Part shown: piece by piece, positions 44,582-53,213 of the stretch
Layout of the letters: every line of letters begins with the position of its first letter
Position numbering within the stretch: the stretch's first letter is position 1
From: Sporosarcina sp. P34
Lineage (GTDB): Bacteria > Bacillota > Bacilli > Bacillales_A > Planococcaceae
Direction: 5' to 3'
Assembly: GCF_002743375.1 (NCBI RefSeq)
Contig: NZ_PDZC01000006.1
Span: 62,001 to 126,000, forward strand
Length of the DNA stretch: 64,000 bases
Notes under the pieces: generated by a model
Told to the model about the DNA's origin: nothing
Database searches by the model: none
What the model saw: the letters and a program-made list of their open reading frames with translations, nothing else
Translations under genes and position numbers: made by a program

Positions 44582-45991
44582 ATGCAAACTTTACAACAGC
44601 AATGGTTTGGTAATGTGCGCGCCGATATATTGGCAGGTATAGTCGTAGGACTAGCGCTCATTCCAGAAGCATTGGCTTTTGCGTTTATCGTCGGGGTGGA
44701 TCCGCGTGTTGCGCTATATGCATCATTTACTATTGCCGTCATTACTGCGTTTGTCGGGGGCAGACCTGGATTGATATCGGCTGCTACGGGTGCCATGGCA
44801 CTAGTACTTGTCAGTTTAATGGCTGATCATGGTCTTGAATACGTACTGGCAGCCACTATTTTAACGGGTATTATTCAATTAATTTTAGGTTCACTAGGAG
44901 TCGCGAATTTAATGCGCTTTATACCGAACTCCGTGATGTTAGGATTCGTAAACGCGCTAGGAATTATGATTTTTATGACACAGCTACCTTATTTGATTGG
45001 TTCGGGTACGATGACATATGTTTTTGCGGTCGTTACATTGATTTTGGTATATGCAGTTCCGCGTTTCTTCACTTTGATACCGGCTCCGCTGATTGCGATT
45101 GTGGTTATGACAGCCATTGCGCTGTTCAGTGGGGTTAGATTACAATCAATCGGGGATTTGGGTACGATGCCGAGTTCATTGCCAACATTCTTTTTTCCTA
45201 ATATTCCATTGAACGTTGAAACCTTGAAAATTATTTTACCATATTCATTGGCACTATCGATTGTCGGGTTACTAGAGTCGTTACTGACTTCGCAGGTACT
45301 TGATGACATGACAGATACACCGAGCAATAAAAACCGTGAAGCACGCGGACAGGGTATTGCTAACTTCATCACTGGATTCTTTGGTGGAATGGCAGGCTGC
45401 GCATTGATTGGGCAATCCGTCATAAATGTCAAATCAGGTGGCAGGGGTCGATTATCGACATTGACTGCTGGAGCATTTTTAATGTTTTTGATTATTGTAT
45501 TAGGAGATTTGGTCGTCAAAATTCCGATGCCTGTTCTTGCAGGTGTCATGGTTATGGTGGCGGCTACGACTTTCAACTGGGGATCGTTTAAGTTTCTTCG
45601 GTCTGCACCGCGATCAGAATCTATTGTTATGCTGATTACAGTGGCGATTATTTTATACACGCACAACTTGGCAATTGGCGTAGTGATCGGGGTTGTTCTA
45701 AGTGCGTTATTCTTTGTTGCGAAGATATCGCGTGTCTCGGTAACGAATAAAGCGGGTATCTATAAAGTGCAAGGTCCATTGTTTTTTGCTTCTACGACGA
45801 GATTTATCCAGGCATTTGATAATATTAATGAAAAACAGATTGTTATTGATTTTGAAAATAGTCAGCTATGGGATGAATCTGCAGTGGGTGCCATTCTAAA
45901 AGTGGTGACTAAACTGGAAAGTAAAGGGACGACGGTCACGATTCGTGGACTAAATACTTCAAGTGAACAATTATATGAAAAATTATTGTGA
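44582..45991 (+). CDS. SulP family inorganic anion transporter with STAS domain
   Basis: A 469-residue carrier with 12-14 membrane segments (about 15-365) and a shortened C-terminal STAS domain (about 375-465). Family marks: ADILAGIVVGLALIPEALAF, GGRPGLISAATGAMAL, and the FFGGMAGCALIGQSVINVKSGGRGRLST region. SulP carriers move sulfate, bicarbonate, molybdate or carboxylates; the substrate is not predictable. ATG 44582 follows GAGGGGGA. A UspA-family gene starts 13 bases after its stop, so they form an operon. Several SulP-Usp pairs are known in bacteria, so a regulatory role of the Usp protein is plausible. Confidence 0.92.
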   Translation: MQTLQQQWFGNVRADILAGIVVGLALIPEALAFAFIVGVDPRVALYASFTIAVITAFVGGRPGLISAATGAMALVLVSLMADHGLEYVLAATILTGIIQLILGSLGVANLMRFIPNSVMLGFVNALGIMIFMTQLPYLIGSGTMTYVFAVVTLILVYAVPRFFTLIPAPLIAIVVMTAIALFSGVRLQSIGDLGTMPSSLPTFFFPNIPLNVETLKIILPYSLALSIVGLLESLLTSQVLDDMTDTPSNKNREARGQGIANFITGFFGGMAGCALIGQSVINVKSGGRGRLSTLTAGAFLMFLIIVLGDLVVKIPMPVLAGVMVMVAATTFNWGSFKFLRSAPRSESIVMLITVAIILYTHNLAIGVVIGVVLSALFFVAKISRVSVTNKAGIYKVQGPLFFASTTRFIQAFDNINEKQIVIDFENSQLWDESAVGAILKVVTKLESKGTTVTIRGLNTSSEQLYEKLL

Positions 45992-46004
45992 GGGAGTGAA
46001 CCAT

Positions 46005-46418
46005 ATGAAAATTGCTGTAGCGATTGATGGGTCTGAAAATGCGATGCGTGCCGCAAAACATGCGATTATGCTAGCAGAATATTTGCCTAGAGTTACGTTA
46101 GAAATTATCTATGTGCAGGATTTTAGCAAGGCAAAGGATGAAAGACTGTTAGAGCAAAGCTCTGAAAGCTTAGCACTGAAACGCGAACAAAAAATGCAGC
46201 CGATTTTAGCTATGGCAAAGGAAGCGGCGGTGGAAGCGAAAGTGATTATACTCAGAGGGAATCCTAGCGAGGAAATCATCAACTATGTAAACGAAAAGAA
46301 AATTGACAAACTAGTCATTGGTAGCCGTGGGTTAAATTCATTTCAAGAAATGGTTTTAGGTAGCGTCAGCCATAAGGTAATGAAGCATGTTGTGTGCCCT
46401 GTGACCGTTGTGAAATAA
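46005..46418 (+). CDS. Universal stress protein (UspA family), paralogue 3
   Basis: A 137-residue Usp domain with MKIAVAIDGSENAMRAAKHA and LVIGSRGLNSFQEMVLGSVSHKVM. It is the closest relative in the window of the proteins at 35834 and 36499. Cotranscribed with the SulP gene (13-base gap). GGGAGTG precedes the ATG at 46005; the longer frame from 45963 is inside the SulP gene. A strong terminator follows. Confidence 0.9.
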   Translation: MKIAVAIDGSENAMRAAKHAIMLAEYLPRVTLEIIYVQDFSKAKDERLLEQSSESLALKREQKMQPILAMAKEAAVEAKVIILRGNPSEEIINYVNEKKIDKLVIGSRGLNSFQEMVLGSVSHKVMKHVVCPVTVVK

Positions 46419-46442
46419 AGGTATACTTCATTAACAAATAAT

Positions 46443-46483
46443 AAACCGCCTTCCTATGAATTGATTCAAAGGAAGGCGGTTTT
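46443..46483 (+). terminator. Intrinsic terminator after the SulP-Usp operon
   Basis: AAACCGCCTTCCT pairs with AGGAAGGCGGTTT, followed by TTTT. Confidence 0.9.
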
Positions 46484-46513
46484 ACTAAGAGTTGTTTTAT
46501 CTTCTATAGCATT

Positions 46514-46929
46514 AAGTTGTAGCTTGTTGGATTCGTTGGTATATCTGCGAGTATGTGCAAATAGAAGAAAATAATTTTGCGATACTTCACAGGTAATGTT
46601 TATACAGCGATAGCAATGATGGATTGTTCTTCTTGTATGATCAATTGATCCTGTTCAGTGTGTATGATTTCTATCTGATCTTTTTAGGACCCAGAGCACG
46701 AAATGACCATCTTCGTAAATGATCTTTACAAAGATCGACAGTTAGTTGGGTTAAGTAAGTACGTAACTTTCCTTGTTCTTTGTAGTTCAACTTCACATAA
46801 AAAGAAATAAGGACTTCCTGAACGATATCCTACGCCATTTCATGGTCACGTAAAACAGTATGCCATCTTCATTAAATGTTTTCCCTACTTATCTACAAAG
46901 TGCTCCAGTTCTGCCAAAGTCATTGCCAT
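46514..46929 (-). pseudogene. Decayed ECF-type RNA polymerase sigma factor gene
   Basis: Reading the minus strand from an ATG at 46929 (GAGGGACG upstream) gives a sigma-like N-terminus (TLAELEHFVDK, stop, GKHLMKMAYCF). After a one-base shift comes RDHEMA-stop-DIVQEVLISFY, matching the region 2 motif AEDIVQEVF, then KLRTYLTQLTVDLCKDHLRRW, matching region 2.4, and farther on TLPVKYRKIIFFYLH as in region 4. At least three stops and two frame shifts break it. A functional product is not possible without recoding. No intact anti-sigma gene is next to it. Confidence 0.75.
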
Positions 46930-46967
46930 TACCGTCCCTCTACTACTGTAGCGAAGCTTAAATATAT

Positions 46968-47002
46968 AAAAAAACACGACGGGGAAATTCCCGTCATGTT
47001 TT
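46968..47002 (-). terminator. Terminator of the DUF2935 gene
   Basis: AAAACACGACGGGgaa/TTCCCGTCaTGTTTT; on the minus strand the stem is followed by a T run. Confidence 0.85.
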
Positions 47003-47010
47003 CATGAAAA

Positions 47011-47787
47011 TTAGTTTACAACCTGATCTTCGAGGTTCTTCCACAGATGGTGGGCTTCTCTCGCAATATGTTCTAGCAAATCAGGCGGAGCCGTCGTAAC
47101 TGCGGCACAGGCTTTGATTAGGTCACTTAATTCTAGCTTGAAAGCTTCGAGTGCTTTTGCTTCCTTTATCACCATTTGATTGAATGTATTCAACACAGGT
47201 GATACTTCATTGCGTGGTCTGCGAATGATTGTCTTCAATGCTTGCGCTTGAAGTAGAAGGTTTTCAAACTTCCTAGTCATCGCGCGCACTTGATCGTGTA
47301 ATTCGTAGTTAGAAGGATCCACGTAATGGCTGATGAATAGTAAGTGGTCAAGCATTTGACGAAGCCAGAAGTTGCTCTCATGTAGTGTTGCATCCGCTGG
47401 TGTGATGTAAGAATTCGTTTCAATTAATTTGAACACACGCTCTGCTTCCTCAGCTTCTCGAATCATATGATCAAGAAGGGAAGTAGGGGTAGAAATAATT
47501 ACATCACAATGTAACGCACGATCCATCGTATGCAGCAGTAAATCAGCAAACTCTTTTGTAGAGCTCTTTGCTTCATCGATAATTAATCCGATGTCGCCGG
47601 TTTTGGATTCAGTCTTTTTAAAAATTTTCCCCATGCGGTCGATCATTTGCTGATTGGCACGTGCTAACTCTAACTCATGGTGACTGATTTCTCTATCGAA
47701 AAACTCACCATGTTCAAAATTATTGCGCACCCAAAAGTCGATAATGCCATACGTATCCCGTTCATAATTATCTGTATAACCAGCCAC
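47011..47787 (-). CDS. DUF2935 family protein
   Basis: A 258-residue, almost wholly helical protein formed of two similar halves (about 15-120 and 135-255). Each half has histidine/glutamate-rich helices such as NFEHGEFFDREISHHE and FWLRQMLDHLLFISHYVD, reminiscent of hemerythrin-like metal-binding bundles. The family is common in spore formers and its role is unknown. The start is GTG at 47787, 9 bases after AGGGGG. Single gene, ending at a terminator. Confidence 0.82.
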   Translation of the reverse strand: MAGYTDNYERDTYGIIDFWVRNNFEHGEFFDREISHHELELARANQQMIDRMGKIFKKTESKTGDIGLIIDEAKSSTKEFADLLLHTMDRALHCDVIISTPTSLLDHMIREAEEAERVFKLIETNSYITPADATLHESNFWLRQMLDHLLFISHYVDPSNYELHDQVRAMTRKFENLLLQAQALKTIIRRPRNEVSPVLNTFNQMVIKEAKALEAFKLELSDLIKACAAVTTAPPDLLEHIAREAHHLWKNLEDQVVN

Positions 47788-47931
47788 TCATACATACCCC
47801 CTAATTTATCTATCTGTTATCCATATCATCCTATTCGTACCTTGTGTTGTTTATGTATAGAGAGGGTATTGAAATAGAAAGTAATCTATTTCTGGAAGAA
47901 GTGTATATACTGAAGGAAGAGGTGTTGTAAA

Positions 47932-48714
47932 ATGAAAATCGGCATAATTGGGACTGGCAATATTGCGCAGTATCTTTTAGAAAGTATTAACGGGAACAGC
48001 AAAGTGGACGGTGAAATTATTTCTATATTTGGTCGAAACCAAGAGGTGGGGCCAGTACTAGAATCACAGTACAGTGCCACGTTCTATACAGACTTTCAGG
48101 AGTTTATTCAATCTCCTATGGACGTAGTCGTGGAAGCTGCAACGATTGAAGTAGCGATGGAGCATATGGAAGTAGTGCTGGTGAATAAGAAAGACATGAT
48201 ACTGAGTAGTATCGGTGCATTTAAAGATGTTGCATATTTGAATGAAATGAAAGAAGTGGCGCGGAAGAATCAGCAACATATTTATCTGCCTTCAGGAGCA
48301 ATTGGTGGACTGGACCTCCTACAATCAGCAAATTCACTAGGTGGATTAAAGGAAGTACGCATTACGACTAGAAAGTCCTATCCGTCACTAGGACTAGATG
48401 TGAAGCCTGTAGAAGAATGCATATTTGATGGCGTGGCATTGGAGGCAATTGAAAAATTCCCTAAAAACGTCAATGTTGCATTACTATTATCCATTGCAGG
48501 ACTGGGTGCGGATAAAACGATTGTACGCGTTATAGCAGATCCGAAAATTCAGCGAAACACCCATCTTATTGAAGCGAAAGGTGATTTTGGCAAAATGAAT
48601 TTACTAATCGAAAATGAGCCAATGCCAAACAATCCTAAAACAAGCTATCTGGCAGCATTAAGTATAGTTTCTACTTTACAAAATAAAGGGAACGCGATTA
48701 CTGTAGGAAGCTGA
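47932..48714 (+). CDS. nadX: L-aspartate dehydrogenase (NadX-like)
   Basis: A 260-residue enzyme: N-terminal Rossmann domain (KIGIIGTGNIAQYLLESI; VVVEAAT), then the aspartate dehydrogenase C-terminal domain with LPSGAIGGLD and the active-site histidine region QRNTHLIEAKGDFG, closing with NNPKTSYLAALS. It oxidises aspartate to iminoaspartate, feeding NAD synthesis, or works in aspartate breakdown. No nadA or nadC is nearby, so the pathway link is not shown by context. AGAGGTG before the ATG. Confidence 0.88.
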   Translation: MKIGIIGTGNIAQYLLESINGNSKVDGEIISIFGRNQEVGPVLESQYSATFYTDFQEFIQSPMDVVVEAATIEVAMEHMEVVLVNKKDMILSSIGAFKDVAYLNEMKEVARKNQQHIYLPSGAIGGLDLLQSANSLGGLKEVRITTRKSYPSLGLDVKPVEECIFDGVALEAIEKFPKNVNVALLLSIAGLGADKTIVRVIADPKIQRNTHLIEAKGDFGKMNLLIENEPMPNNPKTSYLAALSIVSTLQNKGNAITVGS

Positions 48715-48734
48715 TTGAAGTGGAGATGTTTCAT

Positions 48735-48869
48735 ATGTATGGAGACAAAAATAAGAAGTTCTATGTGAAATCAACAGATGACACCCTGTCGCTTGGTAGA
48801 ATATCTGTTTTAGTTGATTGGAACATTGAGCTAATTAAACGACTCTTTTTTCTAGTTCAATTAAAGTGA
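48735..48869 (+). CDS. Possible small protein, 44 aa
   Basis: An open frame just after nadX with GTGGAG 9 bases before an ATG at 48735. The product is hydrophilic (MYGDKNKKFYVKSTDD) and then more hydrophobic at its end (LIKRLFFLVQLK). No family is recognised; it may be a chance frame or a truncated gene. Confidence 0.25.
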   Translation: MYGDKNKKFYVKSTDDTLSLGRISVLVDWNIELIKRLFFLVQLK

Positions 48870-48918
48870 TAGGTTAGTTGAGTAGGGGTAATTAAAATTA
48901 AGAAAGCAGGAAAACGTT

Positions 48919-49143
48919 TTGATTTGGGGATGGGGAGAATTTCTTGCAGGATCTATAGCAATATTTACACTGATATTTGGAATTCTTTACTCAAAGGAAT
49001 ACCATGAAAAGAATAGTAAAAAAACAAGTTCAGGGGATGGGACTATAATAGGTGAGCTATTTGTTGCTTTGTTAACAAATAGTCCCTACTACGTTTTGAA
49101 AGCATTCTTTATTTTGGTTTGTATTGTCATATCGAAAATGTAA
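48919..49143 (+). CDS. Small membrane protein of unknown function, 74 aa
   Basis: Two hydrophobic segments (about 5-24 and 50-72) flank a short hydrophilic loop with lysines and serines. The start would be TTG with a weak AGCAGGAA site, so it is less certain. It sits 58 bases upstream of a small zinc-ribbon/HhH protein gene on the same strand. I do not recognise a family. Confidence 0.5.
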   Translation: MIWGWGEFLAGSIAIFTLIFGILYSKEYHEKNSKKTSSGDGTIIGELFVALLTNSPYYVLKAFFILVCIVISKM

Positions 49144-49200
49144 AAAGCAATTATTGGAAGTGTGTTATATTGAATTTAGAAATTAGCGGGAGTGTTACTA

Positions 49201-49491
49201 TTGAAAGCAAAAATGAATGTAAAGGTTTGTGAAAAAGGGCATACTTTTTACAAAAGTAGTGACTGCACAAGTTGCCCTACTTGTGATAAAGAGAATAAAC
49301 CAACAAGTGGATTCCTATCGAAATTAAGCTCACCTGCCAGAAATGCCTTAGTCCATAATGGTATTGATACTTTACAAAAACTATCAAAATACACCGAAAA
49401 AGAAATTCTGAAAATCCATGGCATTGGTCCCGCTTCCTTACCAATTATGAGAACATTTTTAGAGGAAGAGAGTTTATCATTTAAAGAATAA
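49201..49491 (+). CDS. Small zinc-ribbon plus helix-hairpin-helix protein (RNA polymerase alpha-CTD-like)
   Basis: A 96-residue protein with an N-terminal cysteine cluster (CEKGHTFYKSSDCTSCPTC), probably a zinc ribbon, and a C-terminal helix-hairpin-helix domain (about 40-95). The latter has ARNALVHNGIDTLQKLSKYTEKEILKIHGIGPASLP, recalling the RNA polymerase alpha C-terminal domain; such proteins are annotated as alpha-CTD-like in Bacillales. Nucleic-acid binding is plausible. The TTG at 49201 is 8 bases after GCGGGAG and is the likely start; ATG 49213 is an alternative. Confidence 0.72.
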   Translation: MKAKMNVKVCEKGHTFYKSSDCTSCPTCDKENKPTSGFLSKLSSPARNALVHNGIDTLQKLSKYTEKEILKIHGIGPASLPIMRTFLEEESLSFKE

Positions 49492-49782
49492 TACTGTATT
49501 TTCTTATAAATTATACTTGGTTGGATAGATAATGCTGGATGTCAACGTTGAATTGATCCATCAACCAGCAGGAGGACTCTATCTATGAATTCTAAATGGA
49601 ATGAGAAACTTGATTGAGTCATTGAAAACACATTAATCATGGATCGCTAAAAGCATCCATGACTAATGTATTGTCGACGAATGAGGACGTGTAATGCAGA
49701 ACGCCTTTGCTGTACACCAATCTAAGGAAGGCTTTGAGGCATTTTATCAAAGAATTTCATGAGATAAATCTTACTAAAAATT
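49492..49782. other. Intergenic region without a clear gene
   Basis: About 290 bases. Short plus-strand frames exist: ATG 49584 after GGAGGA gives MNSKWNEKLD only, and an ATG near 49694 gives about 22 residues (MQNAFAVHQSKEGFEAFYQR). The latter looks like the tail of a lost gene, but no family is recognised. Confidence 0.35.
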
Positions 49783-49836
49783 AACACCCCTTAAGCTAGA
49801 CTTTTTCATAGAGTCTAGCTTAAGAGGTGTTTTTTA
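49783..49836. terminator. Long bidirectional terminator
   Basis: Arms AACACCcCTTAAGCTAGACT (49783-49802) and AGTCTAGCTTAAGaGGTGTT (49812-49831) then a T run. It serves the small membrane protein gene on the minus strand. Confidence 0.9.
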
Positions 49837-49858
49837 CACTGCGTGAGGAGCGTTGCGA

Positions 49859-50062
49859 TTATTTTAAATGGTTGCTGTGTTTATCGCTTCTAAAGAACAT
49901 GCCTGCCATCAGTAATACTATACATCCTACTAAAATTACACCGGCAATAATTGTTCCAAGTGTATCTTCTCCCCATCTAGTAAAGATTGTATAAACTTGA
50001 AAGGCACTCAAGAGAATGATACCAACTTTTAATGGTACTGTTTTTGTGTTCATGTTGCTCAT
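49859..50062 (-). CDS. Small two-helix membrane protein, 67 aa
   Basis: Two hydrophobic segments (about 12-28 and 35-56) with a charged, histidine-containing tail (FFRSDKHSNHLK). The ribosome site is weak: GGATGAG precedes the second ATG (codon 4) and may be the true start. No family recognised. The strong terminator just downstream supports it as a real gene. Confidence 0.6.
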   Translation of the reverse strand: MSNMNTKTVPLKVGIILLSAFQVYTIFTRWGEDTLGTIIAGVILVGCIVLLMAGMFFRSDKHSNHLK

Positions 50063-50459
50063 CCATTCTAGTTATTATCAACCGTTATTATACACGTTTC
50101 CAAGATTAAAAAACTCTAAGAAAGGAAATATTGCATCACCCGATCGTGTACTATCTGCAATACCCTAAGTACGTTAGTAGTCGTCTAACCCTTGTATAGT
50201 ATCAAGAAAATATATTTAGAAAAGTACTTACGGGACGAGTTGATAGGAGATAAAAGGGGTAATAGATGTAGACAGGCTACTGTAAAATGAGTAGTTCAGA
50301 ACTCTAACCATATATTAAAGGTTGGACAAGAAATTAAGGTGGATCAGACTATAATTCATGAAGGAATTATGGATTGAGCGATTAAAATCATGCTATTACA
50401 GTCACACTGTTACATAAAGAAAACAATGATTCGTTATTAAGAATTGAGGAGATGTCTAT
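50063..50459. other. Intergenic region upstream of the MoxR-VWA genes
   Basis: About 400 bases between divergent genes. It must hold the promoter for the MoxR gene; GTTGAT...GGGTAA (about 50238-50261) has a faint sigma-B look but is not convincing. No RNA element is seen. GAGGAG before 50460 is the ribosome site. Confidence 0.4.
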
Positions 50460-51644
50460 ATGGATACGAATATAACGAAGTTACATGAAATAAAAAAGGC
50501 ATTGAATACAAAGTTCTTTGAACGTGAAAACGAAGTAGAAGGAATTTTAGTAGCTCTCCTATCCAAACAACATATGTTAATGATTGGGCCAGCTGGAACA
50601 GCGAAATCTGCACTTTCAATAGAGCTAGCAAAAATCGTGAACGGTACATCTTATTTTCAATGGTTACTGACAAGATTCAGTACTCCCGAAGAAGTATTTG
50701 GACCATTGTCATTAAAAGATTTAGAAGAAGGTGTATATAAGCGTAATACTGCTGGTAAAATGCCGGAAGCACATTTGGTGTTTTTGGATGAGATTTTTAA
50801 AGCAAACTCTGCCATATTAAACAGTTTATTGACTTTAATCAACGAAAGACTATTTTATAATGATGGACAACCTATTGAAGTACCATTAATGTCAGTCATT
50901 GGTGCTTCCAACGAATATCCTGAAGAAGGCGAAGGACTTGAAGCTTTATTTGACCGCTTCCTATTACGTTTTGAAATTAATTTTATCGAGGATGAATCTA
51001 ACTTTGTATCGATGATGAAAGATGAAGGCGAACATGTCGAAATTCCGACTCTGCATTTGGATGACTTAGTAGAACTTCAAAACATGACGAATATGGTCCA
51101 TATTTCAGATGAAGTATATGATACATTGTCTACAATTCGAAGAGAACTCCATGACGAAGGAATACAGCCGTCGGATCGTCGATTCAAACAATCGTTGAGT
51201 ATCTTGCAAGCGAGAGCTTTGATCCATCAAAGAGAATCCGTCCAGGTGGAGGATATGGTGATTCTTGAGAATGCACTCTGGGAGACTTTGGATCAAAAAG
51301 AGACTGTTTGCCACATTGTACGTAGACATTCGCAAGATAGTTTAGCACAAAGGCTTTCGGCAATTGAACAGGAAGCGAATGAGATCTATGATTGTGCAGT
51401 GCGTGACCAGTCAACAGAGGCGGGTATGGAAGCAGTTCAGAAAATATCTGCTTTATCAACAGAGTTAAATACTTTAAAAGAGCAAAATAGTAGCCGTACC
51501 ACTGAAGTAGATCATTTACAAAAACAAATGATTTTATTGAAAAATGAAATTGAAAGTAGTCGGATGGATACTGCTTACTACGGTGAAACGAACGAAAAGA
51601 AAGATGGAAATGGTGAGCAGCGTGGTGTCTTCTTCAGAATGTAA
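50460..51644 (+). CDS. MoxR-family AAA+ ATPase (RavA-like)
   Basis: A 394-residue AAA+ protein. Walker A GPAGTAKSAL (about residue 46), Walker B HLVFLDEIFKAN, the MoxR segment SLLTLINERLFYNDG, sensor ASNEYPEEGEGLEALFDRF with arginine finger, followed by a helical lid and a C-terminal coiled coil (about 300-380). MoxR ATPases pair with VWA proteins as chaperone-like remodelers; the next gene encodes such a partner, as in E. coli ravA-viaA. The coiled coil differs from the E. coli RavA insertion, so it is RavA-like only by organisation. GAGGAG before the ATG. Targets unknown. Confidence 0.9.
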   Translation: MDTNITKLHEIKKALNTKFFERENEVEGILVALLSKQHMLMIGPAGTAKSALSIELAKIVNGTSYFQWLLTRFSTPEEVFGPLSLKDLEEGVYKRNTAGKMPEAHLVFLDEIFKANSAILNSLLTLINERLFYNDGQPIEVPLMSVIGASNEYPEEGEGLEALFDRFLLRFEINFIEDESNFVSMMKDEGEHVEIPTLHLDDLVELQNMTNMVHISDEVYDTLSTIRRELHDEGIQPSDRRFKQSLSILQARALIHQRESVQVEDMVILENALWETLDQKETVCHIVRRHSQDSLAQRLSAIEQEANEIYDCAVRDQSTEAGMEAVQKISALSTELNTLKEQNSSRTTEVDHLQKQMILLKNEIESSRMDTAYYGETNEKKDGNGEQRGVFFRM

Positions 51645-51658
51645 AGGAGTGATATTCT

Positions 51659-53101
51659 ATGAAAAGAAGTAAAATAATTCGAGATGATCGCTCCGTAGTG
51701 AATACAGATACATTTGATAAAAGACGCTTTAAAGAACTATTTGAGATGTCAGACGGTTTGCAAAAGGTCAGGGAAGAAGGACAATTACCTACTACGGAAG
51801 CGTTGCTTGGCGATGTCTGGGCATCGTTATATAAAATGAAACCACGAATTTTACATGAGCAAATGGATTCAGCACTGAAAACAAATAAGACCATTATAGA
51901 AAAGCTAATGAAAGATGGAAATTTTGAGGAATATAGGAATTTCACTCGATTGGACGATCTGGCCGCAACTGTCTGTACGGTAAAGTTGGTTGAGAAAATT
52001 AATCTATGGCTCGCAGAAGCAAAAGCGATGGATGAAGAATTGCTAAAGAAAATGGAAGCTGTAGAAGCGCTACAAGATGATGTGCCGATTGAACATTTGG
52101 ATCAACAACCGGAAGAAATAGAAGATGGACCTGTCCAAGAACTAGCTGATGCTACTGATAAATTAAATGATCAGCTTGAATTTACACTCGAAACAAATGG
52201 CGAACGATTTTTGCAAGCGATCGATGAAGCGGTTAAAGAATCGATTAAAGTAAAAGACAGCCTGATTTCCCTTATGGGGGGCAGCAGTGCGGGTAAAGGA
52301 GACGCTGAGTTAAAGAAAGTGCCATTACGTGAACAACTGGCAATAGCAGATCAACTAGCGATGGATCCCAAAATTCAGGAAATTGCAGAGTGGGCGGGGC
52401 GTTTTCAAAAAGTGGCGCGGGAAAAGCAGAAAACGAACTATGTGGAGGCAATAGAGAGGCGTGGTGTAACTATTGGAAGTGAAATAGAACGTCTTGTGCC
52501 GATGGAATTAGGACTCTATTCAAGTGACTCGACGAGAAAAGATTTTCTGCGGCGTTTTGCTGAAGGAAACACCATGCAGTTTGAACAGAAGAAGCGTGAG
52601 GATCTTGGCAAAGGTCCAATTGTATTTTGTCTTGACCAATCGGGAAGTATGAAATTGCTTGACACTCAGTCAAAAGGATTCGTCTTGGCACTTCTATCCA
52701 TCGCCAAGAGACAACGTCGGGATTTATGTGTTCTATTATTTTCTACGACTATTCAAAAAGAAGTATTCACTAAAGGGAAGATCACATCAACTGAACTTGC
52801 ACGACTGGCCAGAACTTTTTTGGGTGGGGGAACAGATTTTACACTTTCACTGCAAGGCGCCCTTGAAGTAATAGAAGACAGTACATTTAACCATGCAGAT
52901 ATTATTTTTGTTAGCGACGGAGAAGATGAGATTAGCGAAAGTTTTCTAAAGGAATTTAACGATAGGAAAAAACAAAAGGAGTTCAAAGTACTTACCTTAA
53001 CCATAGGGAAAGATACAGCTGTCGCCGAATTATTCTCAGACCGTGTCCTTCATATAACCGATTTTGATGACGAAGGAAGTTTTATCGCTTTTGAAGTCTA
53101 A
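51659..53101 (+). CDS. VWA-domain protein (ViaA/CoxE-like)
   Basis: A 480-residue protein: an N-terminal helical region (about 1-290, acidic and coiled near 115-180) and a C-terminal von Willebrand A domain (about 310-478). The metal-ion site is complete: DQSGSM at about 325, the TFLGGGTDF threonine and VSDGEDE. It pairs with the MoxR ATPase 14 bases upstream. AAAGGAG before the ATG. A terminator follows, so the pair is a two-gene unit. Its client proteins are unknown. Confidence 0.88.
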   Translation: MKRSKIIRDDRSVVNTDTFDKRRFKELFEMSDGLQKVREEGQLPTTEALLGDVWASLYKMKPRILHEQMDSALKTNKTIIEKLMKDGNFEEYRNFTRLDDLAATVCTVKLVEKINLWLAEAKAMDEELLKKMEAVEALQDDVPIEHLDQQPEEIEDGPVQELADATDKLNDQLEFTLETNGERFLQAIDEAVKESIKVKDSLISLMGGSSAGKGDAELKKVPLREQLAIADQLAMDPKIQEIAEWAGRFQKVAREKQKTNYVEAIERRGVTIGSEIERLVPMELGLYSSDSTRKDFLRRFAEGNTMQFEQKKREDLGKGPIVFCLDQSGSMKLLDTQSKGFVLALLSIAKRQRRDLCVLLFSTTIQKEVFTKGKITSTELARLARTFLGGGTDFTLSLQGALEVIEDSTFNHADIIFVSDGEDEISESFLKEFNDRKKQKEFKVLTLTIGKDTAVAELFSDRVLHITDFDDEGSFIAFEV

Positions 53102-53116
53102 TCGATGCAAGTCCTA

Positions 53117-53146
53117 AAGCCCTTCAGTACGCGAAGGGTCTTTTTT
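53117..53146 (+). terminator. Terminator after the MoxR-VWA pair
   Basis: CCCTTC (53120-53125)/GAAGGG (53133-53138) with flanking A and T runs (AAAG...CTTTTTT). Confidence 0.75.
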
Positions 53147-53213
53147 GTTTATCATAATAATATTTTTTCAGGGTATTCTAATCAAAACATACAAGCTAGT
53201 TGAGGTGATTGGA

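Noticed and set aside
44989-45666. 225-codon minus-strand frame opposite the SulP gene
   Set aside because: Low-complexity proline/threonine/serine sequence that mirrors membrane codons on the other strand; no start signal.
48905-48920. cre box before the small membrane protein gene (GGAAAACGTTTTGA)
   Set aside because: The first essential T of the consensus and the final CA are missing.
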